Below are positions 30,036 through 39,577 of a stretch of 64,000 nucleotides of DNA, piece by piece. The notes beneath the pieces are model-generated. The model had not been told where the DNA came from. It searched no databases and saw nothing but the letters and a program-made list of their open reading frames with translations. This DNA comes from Kiritimatiellota bacterium (GTDB lineage Bacteria; Verrucomicrobiota; Lentisphaeria; Oligosphaerales; JAADHN01): assembly GCA_013151865.1 (NCBI GenBank), contig JAADHN010000095.1:40378-104377 (forward strand). Direction: 5' to 3'. The translations under genes and the position numbers were made by a program. Each line of letters begins with the position of its first letter. The first letter of the stretch is position 1.

Positions 30036-32213
30036 TCACCGTCGTCGGAACGCAAGTCGCCACTCGGCGTCCCCGGTCGCGTCGCCGCGGAGCACCAATC
30101 GAACCAGTCCGCTTCCTTCCGAAGTTGTCGATTCGAGGGGTACGGTTGCCTCCGCGGAGCGAAAATCGTAATCTGGGGGGACGTGAAAGACCAGTTCCGC
30201 GGCAAACCCGCCCACAAGGGCCGTGCATCCACTCAGGCGAGTCGTCTCATTGTCCCACTGCAGGGATTTCAGACTGATGCCCCCTTGGGTGATGTGGCGG
30301 TCGGTCGAGAGGAACTGCGGGCGATCCAAGTCGGGATGGATGCACAAGAGTCGGTTGGCGTGTGCAGGGACATCCAGCTCGATGCAGGTATCGCAACGCC
30401 CGAGGAATTTCTTTTCCCAGAAATCGTACACCAGGAAGCGGCCGTCTCGGGGCAGGCCGAGTTCGGTGAATGCCGACGCAATGTGCACCGGCTCGTCGCT
30501 CCAGTTGAAGACCGACGTCACGTCCCAGTCTCCGAACGGACGCCGGACTTTAAGGGTCCAGATGGGAACCATCGAGTAAACCGGGAACATATCCAGCGGG
30601 TGCACGTCGCAGACGGGCAATGTTTGTTGGAGAAGCCGGACCCGGTCCGGGGGCAGTTCGCGCAGTTTATCCCCGGCGAACATGACCTGGCCGGGAAGGG
30701 CCACCACGGTCGTGGTCGTGCGAGCCTCGTCCAGCGGGCGGTACGCGCCGACCAACAGCGTATCTGGATCGTTGTACCAGATGATGTTGTGTACGAACAA
30801 CTGGTTCATTGTCGAGCGGGCTTGGCTCAGGATGTTGTGCCATCTCGACGGCTGGTTCGGTGCCACGATGTCGCCTCCGATCCGACTCGCATCCGCCCGT
30901 TCCACCTCCGGGCCCGTGTAGTGTCCCTGGCAGGCCAGGAACACCCGGTTCGGTCCGATGCCCTCCCGGAGTGCCCGTACGCAGAGTTCGAAAGGTTGTG
31001 GGCACGGATGGCGAAAAGCTGTTTTCACGTCTTCCCGTTCATAAAAGTGTGCCGAGTATCCGGCGCCGCGACCGGACATCCCGTCGATCTTGAAGAACTC
31101 GTATCCCCAACCCTGCGCCATGGTCCGGTGCGTTTCGCGCATGTGGCTGCGGACTTCCTCCTGCGTCGGATCGAGGACATAGCGGCCACACCAATTCTGG
31201 AGGGGGGCACCCTCGGCGTCGTGCAGAAACCAGTCCCGATGGGCTTCGTAAAACGCTCCGTTCCCGGTCCCGAACGGGACGGTCCAGATGCCGGGGCGGA
31301 AACCCAGTTCCCGAATGCGGTCAGCCAGCCACTTCATGCCGTGCGGAAACTGCTCCCGGTGCGGCGCCATGTTAAGGTTGTGGAACGAACTGACCGGGAG
31401 CTTGCCCGAGTTTTCCTGCCAGGACTCGATGGACCAGAACTCGAGGCCAAAAGGCTGGAGGAGATCTCTCCCGGCTTCGGCCTCGGCCAGGTTCTCCCTT
31501 TCACCCGCCTGATCGAAATACACATTCCAGGACATCCAACCGGTCGGGGGCGACGGGCAGCGTTTCTTGTCGACGGGGCGATAATACGGGACGTACCGGT
31601 CGCGGTAGAAGTCAGATATCACTTGAAAGCACAGTGTCGCACCGGCCGGTTCCTCCGGTCGAGCCGTGAGTTCGAGTTCGAATACCGACGGCCCCCGCTC
31701 GTTCGTCGGCGGGCGGGTGTCAATGCGGACGGAATCCCCCCCGAAACGCAGGGTGACGTCCTTGGCCGGGGCGAAGACCGAGTCGTTGAGAGCACTGTCG
31801 GCCGGCCCCGATGCCATCTGAAGCACCTGCGGTTTTCTCGGCGGGCGTGTGCGACATGCGAACGCCGCCGTGTCGAGGGTCGCGGTCCCGTTGAATGCCA
31901 GTCTTCCCGAGAACGCCAACGCCGCCCGGTGCAGCACCATCAACTCCAGTTCTCCATCGCGTCCCGTGAACCTGAGGTAGCCTTGAACATCGCCGCGGGA
32001 ATCGCGAAGCGCCAGTCGGTTGCGAATGCCGTCCCGGCTTTGCACAATCGGCCACGCTTCTGTCTGCCCATCCGGACCGGGCGTCTCGAAGCGCAACACG
32101 CCGGAGATGCGAACGCCACCGCCGTCGCGGTGAAACAGTTCGAGACCGGCCGTTTCCGGGAAGAAGCGGACTTCCCAACCGCCGACCGAGAAAACGTGTT
32201 CGGAGTCGTTCAT
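30036..32213 (-). CDS. alpha-galactosidase-like glycoside hydrolase (clan GH-D)
   Basis: 725-residue glycosidase without a signal peptide, so probably cytoplasmic. An N-terminal beta-sandwich is followed by a TIM barrel with GH36/GH27-type landmarks: TGWMSWNVYFDQAGE, a nucleophile aspartate in YEFFKIDGMSGRG (D377), and a candidate acid/base aspartate in ADASRIGGDIVAPN (D448). A C-terminal beta-domain completes it. Clan members are retaining enzymes acting on alpha-galactosides or related alpha-linkages; the exact specificity is not assignable. The start at 32213 has AGGAG with suitable spacing. Direct repeats lie just upstream. The TerB-like gene upstream on the same strand is separated by 181 bases. 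Confidence 0.87.
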   Translation of the reverse strand: MNDSEHVFSVGGWEVRFFPETAGLELFHRDGGGVRISGVLRFETPGPDGQTEAWPIVQSRDGIRNRLALRDSRGDVQGYLRFTGRDGELELMVLHRAALAFSGRLAFNGTATLDTAAFACRTRPPRKPQVLQMASGPADSALNDSVFAPAKDVTLRFGGDSVRIDTRPPTNERGPSVFELELTARPEEPAGATLCFQVISDFYRDRYVPYYRPVDKKRCPSPPTGWMSWNVYFDQAGERENLAEAEAGRDLLQPFGLEFWSIESWQENSGKLPVSSFHNLNMAPHREQFPHGMKWLADRIRELGFRPGIWTVPFGTGNGAFYEAHRDWFLHDAEGAPLQNWCGRYVLDPTQEEVRSHMRETHRTMAQGWGYEFFKIDGMSGRGAGYSAHFYEREDVKTAFRHPCPQPFELCVRALREGIGPNRVFLACQGHYTGPEVERADASRIGGDIVAPNQPSRWHNILSQARSTMNQLFVHNIIWYNDPDTLLVGAYRPLDEARTTTTVVALPGQVMFAGDKLRELPPDRVRLLQQTLPVCDVHPLDMFPVYSMVPIWTLKVRRPFGDWDVTSVFNWSDEPVHIASAFTELGLPRDGRFLVYDFWEKKFLGRCDTCIELDVPAHANRLLCIHPDLDRPQFLSTDRHITQGGISLKSLQWDNETTRLSGCTALVGGFAAELVFHVPPDYDFRSAEATVPLESTTSEGSGLVRLVLRGDATGDAEWRLAFRRR

Positions 32214-32229
32214 CTGCTTTCTCCTCGTG

Positions 32230-32259
32230 TGAGTACGAACTTGGCAGTACCTGAGTACG
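32230..32259 (-). promoter_or_regulatory. direct repeats in glycosidase leader, possible operator
   Basis: TGAGTACG occurs at 32230-32237 and again at 32252-32259, 22 bases apart (about two helical turns), 17-46 bases upstream of the glycosidase start. On the coding strand the repeat reads CGTACTCA. The spacing suits a dimeric regulator; this is inference. Confidence 0.35.
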
Positions 32260-32394
32260 GCAGCAAGGAGAGGAAGTTCCACTCTCACACCGGCCGATTA
32301 CTGACGAAACGGATCGCCCGGTGCCCCGTGTATCGGGGTTGGCTGCGGCTTTGTGGAGACAGGCAGGAAGAGCGGGGGGCGCACCTGCGACAAC

Positions 32395-33312
32395 TTACAG
32401 ACCGTTCCGGTCGGCCCGCGGGATGGTCAGTTTGGCTTCGATAAACTCTGCATGGGGCACTTTGAGGGCGAGAGACACGCCGCGGATGGTCTCGATCTCG
32501 CCCAGGGAAGTTTTTCCGACGGCGTTGGCCATCTGGAACAGGCAGCGAATGAACCGGCTGCGTTCCTCTGGCGTGGTTTGTTCGAAAAACGCCCGGCTCA
32601 CACAGGCGTAGTCCAAATCACGGGCGGCACGGCGTACCACGATGTCCGCGAGGGCGATCCCGCCCGTGCGGGTCATGCCCCATTCCGCAGCGAGGATGTC
32701 GGCCAGGGCCGCTTTTTCTTCGGGCGAGAAATCTTCGTCGATCGCCGCCACTTTTCCGAGCAGGGCCGCGGCCGCGCAGACCTTGCGCAGTGTGGCGTCC
32801 GACATTTCCGCCGCCGCCGGGTCCTTTCGAAAATCGTACAGAACGCGGTTGCGCAGGAAGTCCTCCAGTTCTCTCTCCCGCAATGCGGTCTTGTGCCGAC
32901 GCACCCGCTGCCGGCGCAGCGTGGCCGGCATCAAACGGGCCAGGGCAGCGGCGAACCCGGTCGCCTTGGCTCGGAGCGTTTCTCGAAGCGCCTCGATCGC
33001 CGCGAGTTCTTCGCGAGAAACCAGGTCGTCGGAACTTACCAGGCGTTCGACGGCGGTGAGCACTCTGTTCTTGTCCGCTTGAGTATGGACGGACTCGAGG
33101 AGGTCTGCCAACAGGGCGTCGCGTTCCGCCGCCTCCACCGGGGAGTCCATGTAAATCTCGAGCGCCGCCCACTCCTTGCCGGTCAGTTCCGCGACGGAGA
33201 AGATCAGGTCTTTTAAAGCGTTGATCTCGGCATTGTCGAGCGTGCCGTCTACCCAGGCAAAGGCAATCATGACTTTGGCGAGCTTGAAGTCCAGGGTTTG
33301 GGTCGTGTCCAT
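32395..33312 (-). CDS. TerB-fold protein, tandem domain
   Basis: 305 residues, all-helical, with two TerB-like segments. The first (about 10-130) starts KVMIAFAWVDGTLDNAEINAL, with the Asp-Gly and Glu pattern of TerB/DjlA domains. The second (about 185-300) contains GKVAAIDEDFSPEEKAALADIL. TerB-fold proteins are linked to tellurite and stress responses and metal sensing, but the mechanism is unclear. No other ter gene is visible nearby. ATG 33312 is preceded by GGAGAG. A good promoter and a striking repeat plus palindrome sit in its leader. Confidence 0.85.
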   Translation of the reverse strand: MDTTQTLDFKLAKVMIAFAWVDGTLDNAEINALKDLIFSVAELTGKEWAALEIYMDSPVEAAERDALLADLLESVHTQADKNRVLTAVERLVSSDDLVSREELAAIEALRETLRAKATGFAAALARLMPATLRRQRVRRHKTALRERELEDFLRNRVLYDFRKDPAAAEMSDATLRKVCAAAALLGKVAAIDEDFSPEEKAALADILAAEWGMTRTGGIALADIVVRRAARDLDYACVSRAFFEQTTPEERSRFIRCLFQMANAVGKTSLGEIETIRGVSLALKVPHAEFIEAKLTIPRADRNGL

Positions 33313-33327
33313 CGAGGTATTCTCTCC

Positions 33328-33354
33328 ATTGACGGGCGATTGACGGGCGCCCGT
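33328..33354 (-). repeat. tandem 11-bp repeat plus 12-bp palindrome in TerB leader
   Basis: ATTGACGGGCG is duplicated exactly in tandem at 33328-33338 and 33339-33349, and the second copy merges into a perfect palindrome ACGGGCGCCCGT (33343-33354). The block lies between the promoter and the ribosome binding site of the TerB-like gene, an operator-like position. Confidence 0.6.
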
Positions 33355-33387
33355 GCAACCGGGACGCCCGAACCGGTTTGTCGCGTC

Positions 33388-33415
33388 AGAATAGCCCCGT
33401 TTTCAGACCTGTCAA
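33388..33415 (-). promoter_or_regulatory. sigma-70 promoter of the TerB-like gene
   Basis: On the minus strand a perfect TTGACA (complement of 33410-33415), a 16-base spacer and TATTCT (complement of 33388-33393), about 75 bases upstream of the start codon. Confidence 0.55.
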
Positions 33416-33553
33416 CACCGGGAACGCGACACCCCGGGGGGTGTTCTTGGATTTTGAGGCGGCCACCGTTATGTTGGCGTGCGTCGGACGGTCGCCGGGT
33501 CGATTCCAGACGGCGCCTCGAACATTTGTCGCGCTCAACGGACGGTGTTTTGT

Positions 33554-36500
33554 ATGCCGCTGCGTATTTCAATCGTGATCGTGCTCGCTCTTGTCGTGCT
33601 TCTTGTCGCTGGATGTGTTTCCGACGAGACCACCACATCGACGACCGGGGCGGCCCCCATCGTGCGGCTGGGGTTCGACGGCTCGCTCGCGGACGCTGTT
33701 TCCGGCCGGGACTCTTTTCTGCCGAGAGTTGCGGAGTTCGCACCCGGGCGCCGGGGTCGGGCCCTCGTCGCGGGTCGAGCGCCGGTCCGCTGCCCGTTGC
33801 CCGCCGGGTTTGACGTCGAGCGCGGTACGGTCGATATGTGGGTGCGCCCCGATTTCGATTGTCGGGACAATGCGTACCACATTTTGTTCGACCTGCCGAC
33901 CGGCAGCAAAGGGCGTGTTTACCTGATCAAGAGCGGGAAGGGCGGTGCGAACGGGTTGTTTCTTTGTGTGGTGGATGAGCGCGCGGTGTGGCTGGCGGCC
34001 AACGTCTTCCCAGGGCAAGGATACGAATGGAAGGCGGGCGAGTGGCACAGGGTCGGCGGAAGTTGGGACGGCGCACGTGGGCTCTTGGTGTTGGCGTTCG
34101 ACGGCGAAGAAGTGGCCGTCACACGGACGGCGCCGTGGCGGTTGGGAGGGACGGCCCGGACGTTTTTTCTGGGCGGCGCCTCGGGCGGGGGCAACCTGTT
34201 CCGCGGGCGGATCGATGAATTCCGTCTCTACCGGGAGGCCGCAGTCCAGTCGGTCGTGGCTTGGGCACGGAACACGCGGGACCCGAAGCGCACGGCTTGG
34301 CGCGTGATCGACGGGGACACCGACGATCTCGCCTCTTGGGATGGGGCCGGCGCGCCCAATTGGGTCGAGATCGACCTGCCGCGACCGGTGCGCTTGGCAC
34401 AGGTAACCGTCTATCCGGGGGCGTTGCGCTACGCGGCCTACCCCAGCACCGAATGTTCGCCGCGGAGTTATACGGTCCAGGGGTGGGTCAAGGGGCGATG
34501 GACGCCGCTGGCGCCCCCGGTGTCCGTACCGCGCTACTCGGGAGGGAGCGGCGTGCATCGTGTGACGACCGACCTTCGACCGACAATGCTGCGCCGGTTC
34601 CGCATTTACATCACCGATTTATACGATGGCGGTTGCCGTGTGTCGAGTCCGAACAAAGCGGTCGTACCCCCGGACGAACGGTCCGTGGTCATTCGGGAAA
34701 TCGAGTGGCGTACGTTGGAACAGGTGACTGCGGCACGACGTGAGTTGGTCGAACGTCGCGGCAATTGGGGCCGTGAAATCGGCGCGTGGCGCCGGCGCCT
34801 GGAAAAGGACGGGCGTGGGGTGGTTTCGCGCGCACTTCGGTATGTTTATGTCGGGCGCCTGCGCACTCTCGAAGACGAATTGAAGCGACTATCGGAAAAC
34901 GACCCCGAAGCGCCTGCGGCATTCGGGCGACGTTGGGAGGGCGTCCGAGCCGAGCTGGCGCCTTGGCGGGAGTGTCGCGTTGCGCCTGCGGAAACAGCCG
35001 TCGGTCCCTGGCCCAAGGGGACGGTCGGCCGTTTGGAATTGCGGGTGACACCGGGTGAGACTCCGCACGATTTCTATCCCGCGTCAATGCCGCTCGATTT
35101 GCGCGTGGTTGAGGCTGCTCTCGGGCACCGTGTCGATCCGTATCGATTGCGGGTGGTCGACCTCGACGCAGGCGGGATCGAGACTCCCTCCCGTTTCGAC
35201 CGCATCGCGCCCGCTCGGGGTGCCTTGGTCTGGACGATGCGAGACCGGTCCCACACTCGCTTCGCCGTTTTTTTCCGGCCGCGTTCGACTCAGCCGCCCC
35301 CGGCAGAGGCGACGGGTACGCTGGGCGATTGCGACCGGTTCTATTACGACACGGTCGGGCGCGTGGGCTTGCCCGGCAACCTTTGGGCTGCCACCATCGT
35401 GGATTGGGACGGGGACGGACGCCGGGACATCATTGCCGGACGCTGGACCGACTACTGCCATTTCTGGAAGAACATCGGCACGCGCCAAGACCCGGCGTTC
35501 AGCGAGCGCGAGCATTGGCGCGTTATGGACGAGACCGACACGCCGATCGTCGCCAAGCCGAGACATCCCGGTCTGGGGTTTTCGATTCCCATGCCGGTGG
35601 ATTTCGACGGGGACGGGCGTTTGGATCTGTTCATGCAGACGTACTACGGCGAGGTCCCCAGGTTTTACCGATGCCTGCCCGATTCCAACGGAGTGCAGGA
35701 GGCTTCCCGGCTTCCAGCCGGCAAGCGGTCGCGTTCCCGTTTCCCCATTGTCCGGTCGGGTGTGATGCCTACCGGGCTGGAGCCGGGTCGGGTGGCGTTC
35801 GGCGATTTGGACGGCGACGGCCGTCCCGACGCCGTTGTCGTGCGGCGCGGCGCGCAGAGCGACCGGGTGCAGTTCCAAGCCGGTCACGGTCTCTCTGTCG
35901 AGGGGCGTCCCGTGTTCGGTCCGGCGATTCCTTTGGACGTGGAGTTTGTACGCAACCCGGCGGGGAGCAGTCGCACGGTCCCGGCGTTGGCGGACATCGA
36001 CGCCGACGGCGACCTTGACCTGTTCCTGTGCACTCCGCCTCGTGTATTGATGTTCGAGAACACCGGCGTGCGCAGGGCATGGCGTTTTTCCCGCAAACCG
36101 ACGATCATTCAACGGAACGGTAAGCCATTCGATACGAGCGAGTACTATCCATGGATCTCGTGGGGAGACTGGGACGACGACGGAGATCTCGACCTGGTCA
36201 AGTGCACGGGGATCAATGTGGTGCTGAACCAAGGCGACCGACGGAATTGCAGTCTCGGTAAGATGATTCGGCCGAGTTCGTTACAACGGCGCAGCATTGG
36301 AAGGGCCGGATTACGGGCGCCCGCCGTGGTGGATTGGGACGGCGACGGTCGATCGGACTACATCACTTTGGGCGCGCGGGGGCTCGACCTGCGGGTGTCT
36401 TTGCGCAGAGGTAGTTTCTTCAAACTGCCGACATCGGTGGCCGTGGATCCGAACAAACTCGACTGGTTCGGATGCCCCGACCCCGGCGAGTATTATGCGC

Positions 36501-37933
36501 TTTACGGCAACGTGAAACTGGTGGACTGGGACGCCGACGGCGACCTCGACCTGTTTGTCACCAGCGAACATTCGTGGCGGTTCGGTTACATCCACGTCTA
36601 CGAAAACCTCGGCAACGGTCGGTTCGGTCCGGAGATCGAATGGCACCCCAAGCCGCGGCACGACTACGTCGCATTCGTTCCCGGCGTGCACGGGCAGGCC
36701 GCACTCGTGACCGGGGAGGCATTGGTGGACTTCCTCTCTTTCCGCACAAGCCGGCACTTCGATCCGAATGGCGGCAGCATTCGTTTCCTGTTCCGGCCGG
36801 AATGGAATAGAGCTGACAAGCGCGTTCACACGTTCTTCGGTACGCGGCAACATCCGGAGACGGCCGGTGTCAGCGCCCTGGAACTCAAGAGGTTTCTCAC
36901 GGGCGCCGCACGCCATCCCCCCAAGAAATTGCCGCCGCCGTTCGCGCTGGAGCGCACCGCCGAGGACCGACTCCGCTTTCGGACCTGGGATACGACGCTC
37001 GATACCCCGCCCCTTGGCTGGGGCGCAGGCGCCTGGCACGAGATCGAAGTTCGCTGGGGCAAGGCGGGGCGGCGCATTCTCGTGGACGGCAAAACGTTGG
37101 CTGCCGACGCCGCCCCCGTCCGACCGGGTAAGGTCGGGGCCCGTTTCCATATCGGCAGCAATCCCACGTTCATGGTGCAGCGCAAGCGCGAATACCCCAG
37201 CCGCCGCGCCTACCATCCCACGGACTTTACGCAGATCGTCGACGGCGCCATCGACGACTTCGAGATTCGCGACACAGCCGGCGCAGCCCTGCTCACATTG
37301 GCGTTCGACGGCAATTGCGACGCCCTCCAAGGCGCCGTGGGGGACCGGACCACAGTGGGCTATCGCTGTACACCCGGGTTTGCGGACATGAATGGCGACG
37401 GTCGGCTTGACATGATCGTGATGCTCAATGACGGCACGCGGTTCAATCCCGGGCGCCTTTTCCTTTTTGCCAACATCGGCACGAAACAGAACCCTACGTT
37501 CGACCGGGGAACGCCCCTCGAACTTGTGGGGGGCATACCGTTTCGCTGTCACGTCCGCACCCAAGTCACGCCCGTGGACTGGGACCGGGACGGTCGGATC
37601 GACCTGATCCTCTCCACCGAAAACTGCGGACAGCCCATCAACGCCGCAGTCGATTTCTTCCGGAATGTAGGCACTCGCTCCCGGCCGGTTTTCGACCTGC
37701 GTCGGCCCATGAACCGCCTGAACGCCATGCTCGAGGCGCACCACGAGGTGAAACTATGTGCCGTGGACTTGACCGGGAACGGCGTGGAAGATTTGGTCAC
37801 TTCGACCGATCCGGGGACGCGGGTGATCTACCGTTCGTTTCTGGAAGAAGCCCCGGTGCAGGTCCGGATTGAGGCCGTCGTCGTCCGCCCGGGGACCTCT
37901 CCCCTGTCGAGTCCGTCGCGCAGCGAACGGTGA
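33554..37933 (+). CDS. large LamG / FG-GAP repeat lipoprotein
   Basis: 1459 residues. The N-terminus has a hydrophobic core and a lipobox ending LLVAGC, so it is probably a lipoprotein facing the periplasm or cell surface. Residues about 40-225 form a LamG-type concanavalin fold (ending GRIDEFRLYREA). A discoidin-like region follows (VRLAQVTVYPGALRYAAYPSTE). Then about ten FG-GAP/VCBS-type calcium-binding motifs run from about 615 onward: DWDGDGRRDIIAG, DFDGDGRLDLFMQ, DLDGDGRPDAVVV, DIDADGDLDLFLC, DWDDDGDLDLVKC and others. A second LamG-like insert lies near 1060-1240. The repeats suggest a beta-propeller that binds Ca2+ and carbohydrate or protein ligands; no catalytic motif was identified. 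ATG 33554 has only a weak ribosome binding site. It is convergent with the barrel gene 14 bases downstream. Confidence 0.85.
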   Translation: MPLRISIVIVLALVVLLVAGCVSDETTTSTTGAAPIVRLGFDGSLADAVSGRDSFLPRVAEFAPGRRGRALVAGRAPVRCPLPAGFDVERGTVDMWVRPDFDCRDNAYHILFDLPTGSKGRVYLIKSGKGGANGLFLCVVDERAVWLAANVFPGQGYEWKAGEWHRVGGSWDGARGLLVLAFDGEEVAVTRTAPWRLGGTARTFFLGGASGGGNLFRGRIDEFRLYREAAVQSVVAWARNTRDPKRTAWRVIDGDTDDLASWDGAGAPNWVEIDLPRPVRLAQVTVYPGALRYAAYPSTECSPRSYTVQGWVKGRWTPLAPPVSVPRYSGGSGVHRVTTDLRPTMLRRFRIYITDLYDGGCRVSSPNKAVVPPDERSVVIREIEWRTLEQVTAARRELVERRGNWGREIGAWRRRLEKDGRGVVSRALRYVYVGRLRTLEDELKRLSENDPEAPAAFGRRWEGVRAELAPWRECRVAPAETAVGPWPKGTVGRLELRVTPGETPHDFYPASMPLDLRVVEAALGHRVDPYRLRVVDLDAGGIETPSRFDRIAPARGALVWTMRDRSHTRFAVFFRPRSTQPPPAEATGTLGDCDRFYYDTVGRVGLPGNLWAATIVDWDGDGRRDIIAGRWTDYCHFWKNIGTRQDPAFSEREHWRVMDETDTPIVAKPRHPGLGFSIPMPVDFDGDGRLDLFMQTYYGEVPRFYRCLPDSNGVQEASRLPAGKRSRSRFPIVRSGVMPTGLEPGRVAFGDLDGDGRPDAVVVRRGAQSDRVQFQAGHGLSVEGRPVFGPAIPLDVEFVRNPAGSSRTVPALADIDADGDLDLFLCTPPRVLMFENTGVRRAWRFSRKPTIIQRNGKPFDTSEYYPWISWGDWDDDGDLDLVKCTGINVVLNQGDRRNCSLGKMIRPSSLQRRSIGRAGLRAPAVVDWDGDGRSDYITLGARGLDLRVSLRRGSFFKLPTSVAVDPNKLDWFGCPDPGEYYALYGNVKLVDWDADGDLDLFVTSEHSWRFGYIHVYENLGNGRFGPEIEWHPKPRHDYVAFVPGVHGQAALVTGEALVDFLSFRTSRHFDPNGGSIRFLFRPEWNRADKRVHTFFGTRQHPETAGVSALELKRFLTGAARHPPKKLPPPFALERTAEDRLRFRTWDTTLDTPPLGWGAGAWHEIEVRWGKAGRRILVDGKTLAADAAPVRPGKVGARFHIGSNPTFMVQRKREYPSRRAYHPTDFTQIVDGAIDDFEIRDTAGAALLTLAFDGNCDALQGAVGDRTTVGYRCTPGFADMNGDGRLDMIVMLNDGTRFNPGRLFLFANIGTKQNPTFDRGTPLELVGGIPFRCHVRTQVTPVDWDRDGRIDLILSTENCGQPINAAVDFFRNVGTRSRPVFDLRRPMNRLNAMLEAHHEVKLCAVDLTGNGVEDLVTSTDPGTRVIYRSFLEEAPVQVRIEAVVVRPGTSPLSSPSRSER

Positions 37934-37947
37934 AGTGCAGCCAAGGT

Positions 37948-39213
37948 TCAGAAATACAGGCGGAGTTGGAGGAAAACGGAACGGGGATAGGCGCCGAACT
38001 CATCGTGCCAGTTCGCGATGCTCGGCGGTCCGACCGGGGGGGGCCTCGGCCGGCGTCCGGCCGGCAGGTAGGCGCCCACGGCCAGGACCGCTTCGTCCCC
38101 CAGGCTCCATTCGAACCGGGTCGAGAAAAGGGCGGACGGGTCCGACAGATTGGCCAGGCAATCCACTGCGGCCCAGAGCAGGGGGTGGAACTGGCGGCGG
38201 AACCCGAGCGTGAGGTAGTGTCTGCCGAGCGTCGTCACCAGGCCGCGGTTCACGGCCGGCTCCCGCAAGACGTCCGGGAAGCCCCCCGAACCTGTGGCGC
38301 CGAAGCTGATGAAGTCGTACTCGACGAAGCCGTAGAGTGCTTCGGTCAGTTGCCGATCCACGCCGGTGGACAGCCGCCAGTAGGGATCGTCTTTGCGGAG
38401 AGGGTCTGCGGAGTCCGCAGGCCAGGTTGCCGCCGTCTCGAACCACCAGCCTGCTCCGAAAAGACTTCCTGCCAGATCGACGCCCACAATCAGATCTTGA
38501 CGGAAGAATGCGGCGAGGACGGCGGCATCGGTCCCGGCCCAGTTGGCCCGCAGCCGGGCGACCGGTCCGGAGTTTTCGATGTCGAACCGGCGTCCCGCCA
38601 CGTAGATCAGGTCCGCGTCCGCGAGCGAGGCCAGTGGCAGGGTCAGTCGGAGGGCGTCCACTCCCGGCTTCTCTTCCTTGTCCACATCGGTGAAGCCGAA
38701 CGGAGTGAGGATGTCGGTGGGATTGAAAACGCGCCCGGACCCGAAGCTGATGGCCTGCCGCCCCAGGACAATGTCCGCGGCCGGGCCGTGCCATTGCAGG
38801 GCGAGGCGGTCGAGATCCTGGTACAGGGCTGAGCGGCCTCGGGTCGCGATTCGGCGGTGGAGATCGTCCGCACGGGCCGGAGCGGCGGCCGATTCCCCGG
38901 CCCGGTAGACGGACCCGGCGGCCTCAAGGGAGCGGCTGCTCCAGAGCAGTTCCCAGGCCGCGGTGACCGTGAGGTTCGAGGTCGGGGTCAAGCGCAGGCG
39001 CAGGCGGGTCCGGCCCAGGTGCAAGGCCTCGGTGCGGTCGCGTCCCAGTGAATCGGCCACGGGTGACTGGGTGACGTGGGAGTATTCTTTCACATATCCG
39101 GAGACATCAAGCCGACTGTTCTTCCCGAAATCAGTGCCGGAGGCGCCCGCAGTGTACAGTAATGCGACCGCGGGAAGGACCGACTGCAATCTTCGGAAGA
39201 ACGCGTACTGCAT
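37948..39213 (-). CDS. porin-like outer-membrane beta-barrel protein
   Basis: 421 residues with a signal peptide (MQYAFFRRLQSVLPAVALLYTAGASG), alternating amphipathic strands throughout and a C-terminal phenylalanine in SVFLQLRLYF, the standard signal for the outer-membrane assembly machinery. Segments such as IVLGRQAISFGSGRVFNPTD resemble the interior of porin-like or alginate-export-type barrels, which is only a loose match. Substrate unknown. The start at 39213 follows AGGGGAA; an upstream in-frame extension is not protein-like. The gene is convergent with the LamG/FG-GAP lipoprotein, so the two envelope proteins are neighbours but not cotranscribed. Confidence 0.8.
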   Translation of the reverse strand: MQYAFFRRLQSVLPAVALLYTAGASGTDFGKNSRLDVSGYVKEYSHVTQSPVADSLGRDRTEALHLGRTRLRLRLTPTSNLTVTAAWELLWSSRSLEAAGSVYRAGESAAAPARADDLHRRIATRGRSALYQDLDRLALQWHGPAADIVLGRQAISFGSGRVFNPTDILTPFGFTDVDKEEKPGVDALRLTLPLASLADADLIYVAGRRFDIENSGPVARLRANWAGTDAAVLAAFFRQDLIVGVDLAGSLFGAGWWFETAATWPADSADPLRKDDPYWRLSTGVDRQLTEALYGFVEYDFISFGATGSGGFPDVLREPAVNRGLVTTLGRHYLTLGFRRQFHPLLWAAVDCLANLSDPSALFSTRFEWSLGDEAVLAVGAYLPAGRRPRPPPVGPPSIANWHDEFGAYPRSVFLQLRLYF

Positions 39214-39577
39214 GGCGGCTGTTCCCCTGGCGGCCTCGGCCACAGTCCGCTGGCACTCTCCGAGGGGCGGGACCCGGACCTCCTGTAGCGCACAGGCGGT
39301 CCCGCAGCTCGGGGATCGACCACGCTGTTCGGAGACGATTCGCGCCTGTCCCCCGAACCGAATGCCTCGCAAGTTCCCGCATGGGTTCTGGCTCGGCGTC
39401 CACAGTGCCGGCGACGGCGTCTTTCCCCTGCAACGAGTCGTCATTGGCCGGGAACCGCCGAGGACTGCCCGGGCGCCCTGGTCTACAGACGTTTAAGGAG
39501 GCGCTGCCGTTCCGTTTCGCGATTGTTGTGCTGTTGGCGGTCGCAGAGCACATTCGATCCGAAGCACGGCGGCGGAT
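39214..39577. other. intergenic region, nothing recognised
   Basis: 364 bases between two leftward genes. No supported gene, terminator or promoter seen. Confidence 0.5.

Noticed and set aside
29813..30277. Plus-strand frame starting with a Val/Ile-rich stretch (possible membrane peptide)
   Set aside because: The hydrophobic look comes from the GTNNTC repeat; the rest overlaps the glycosidase gene antisense and there is no ribosome binding site.
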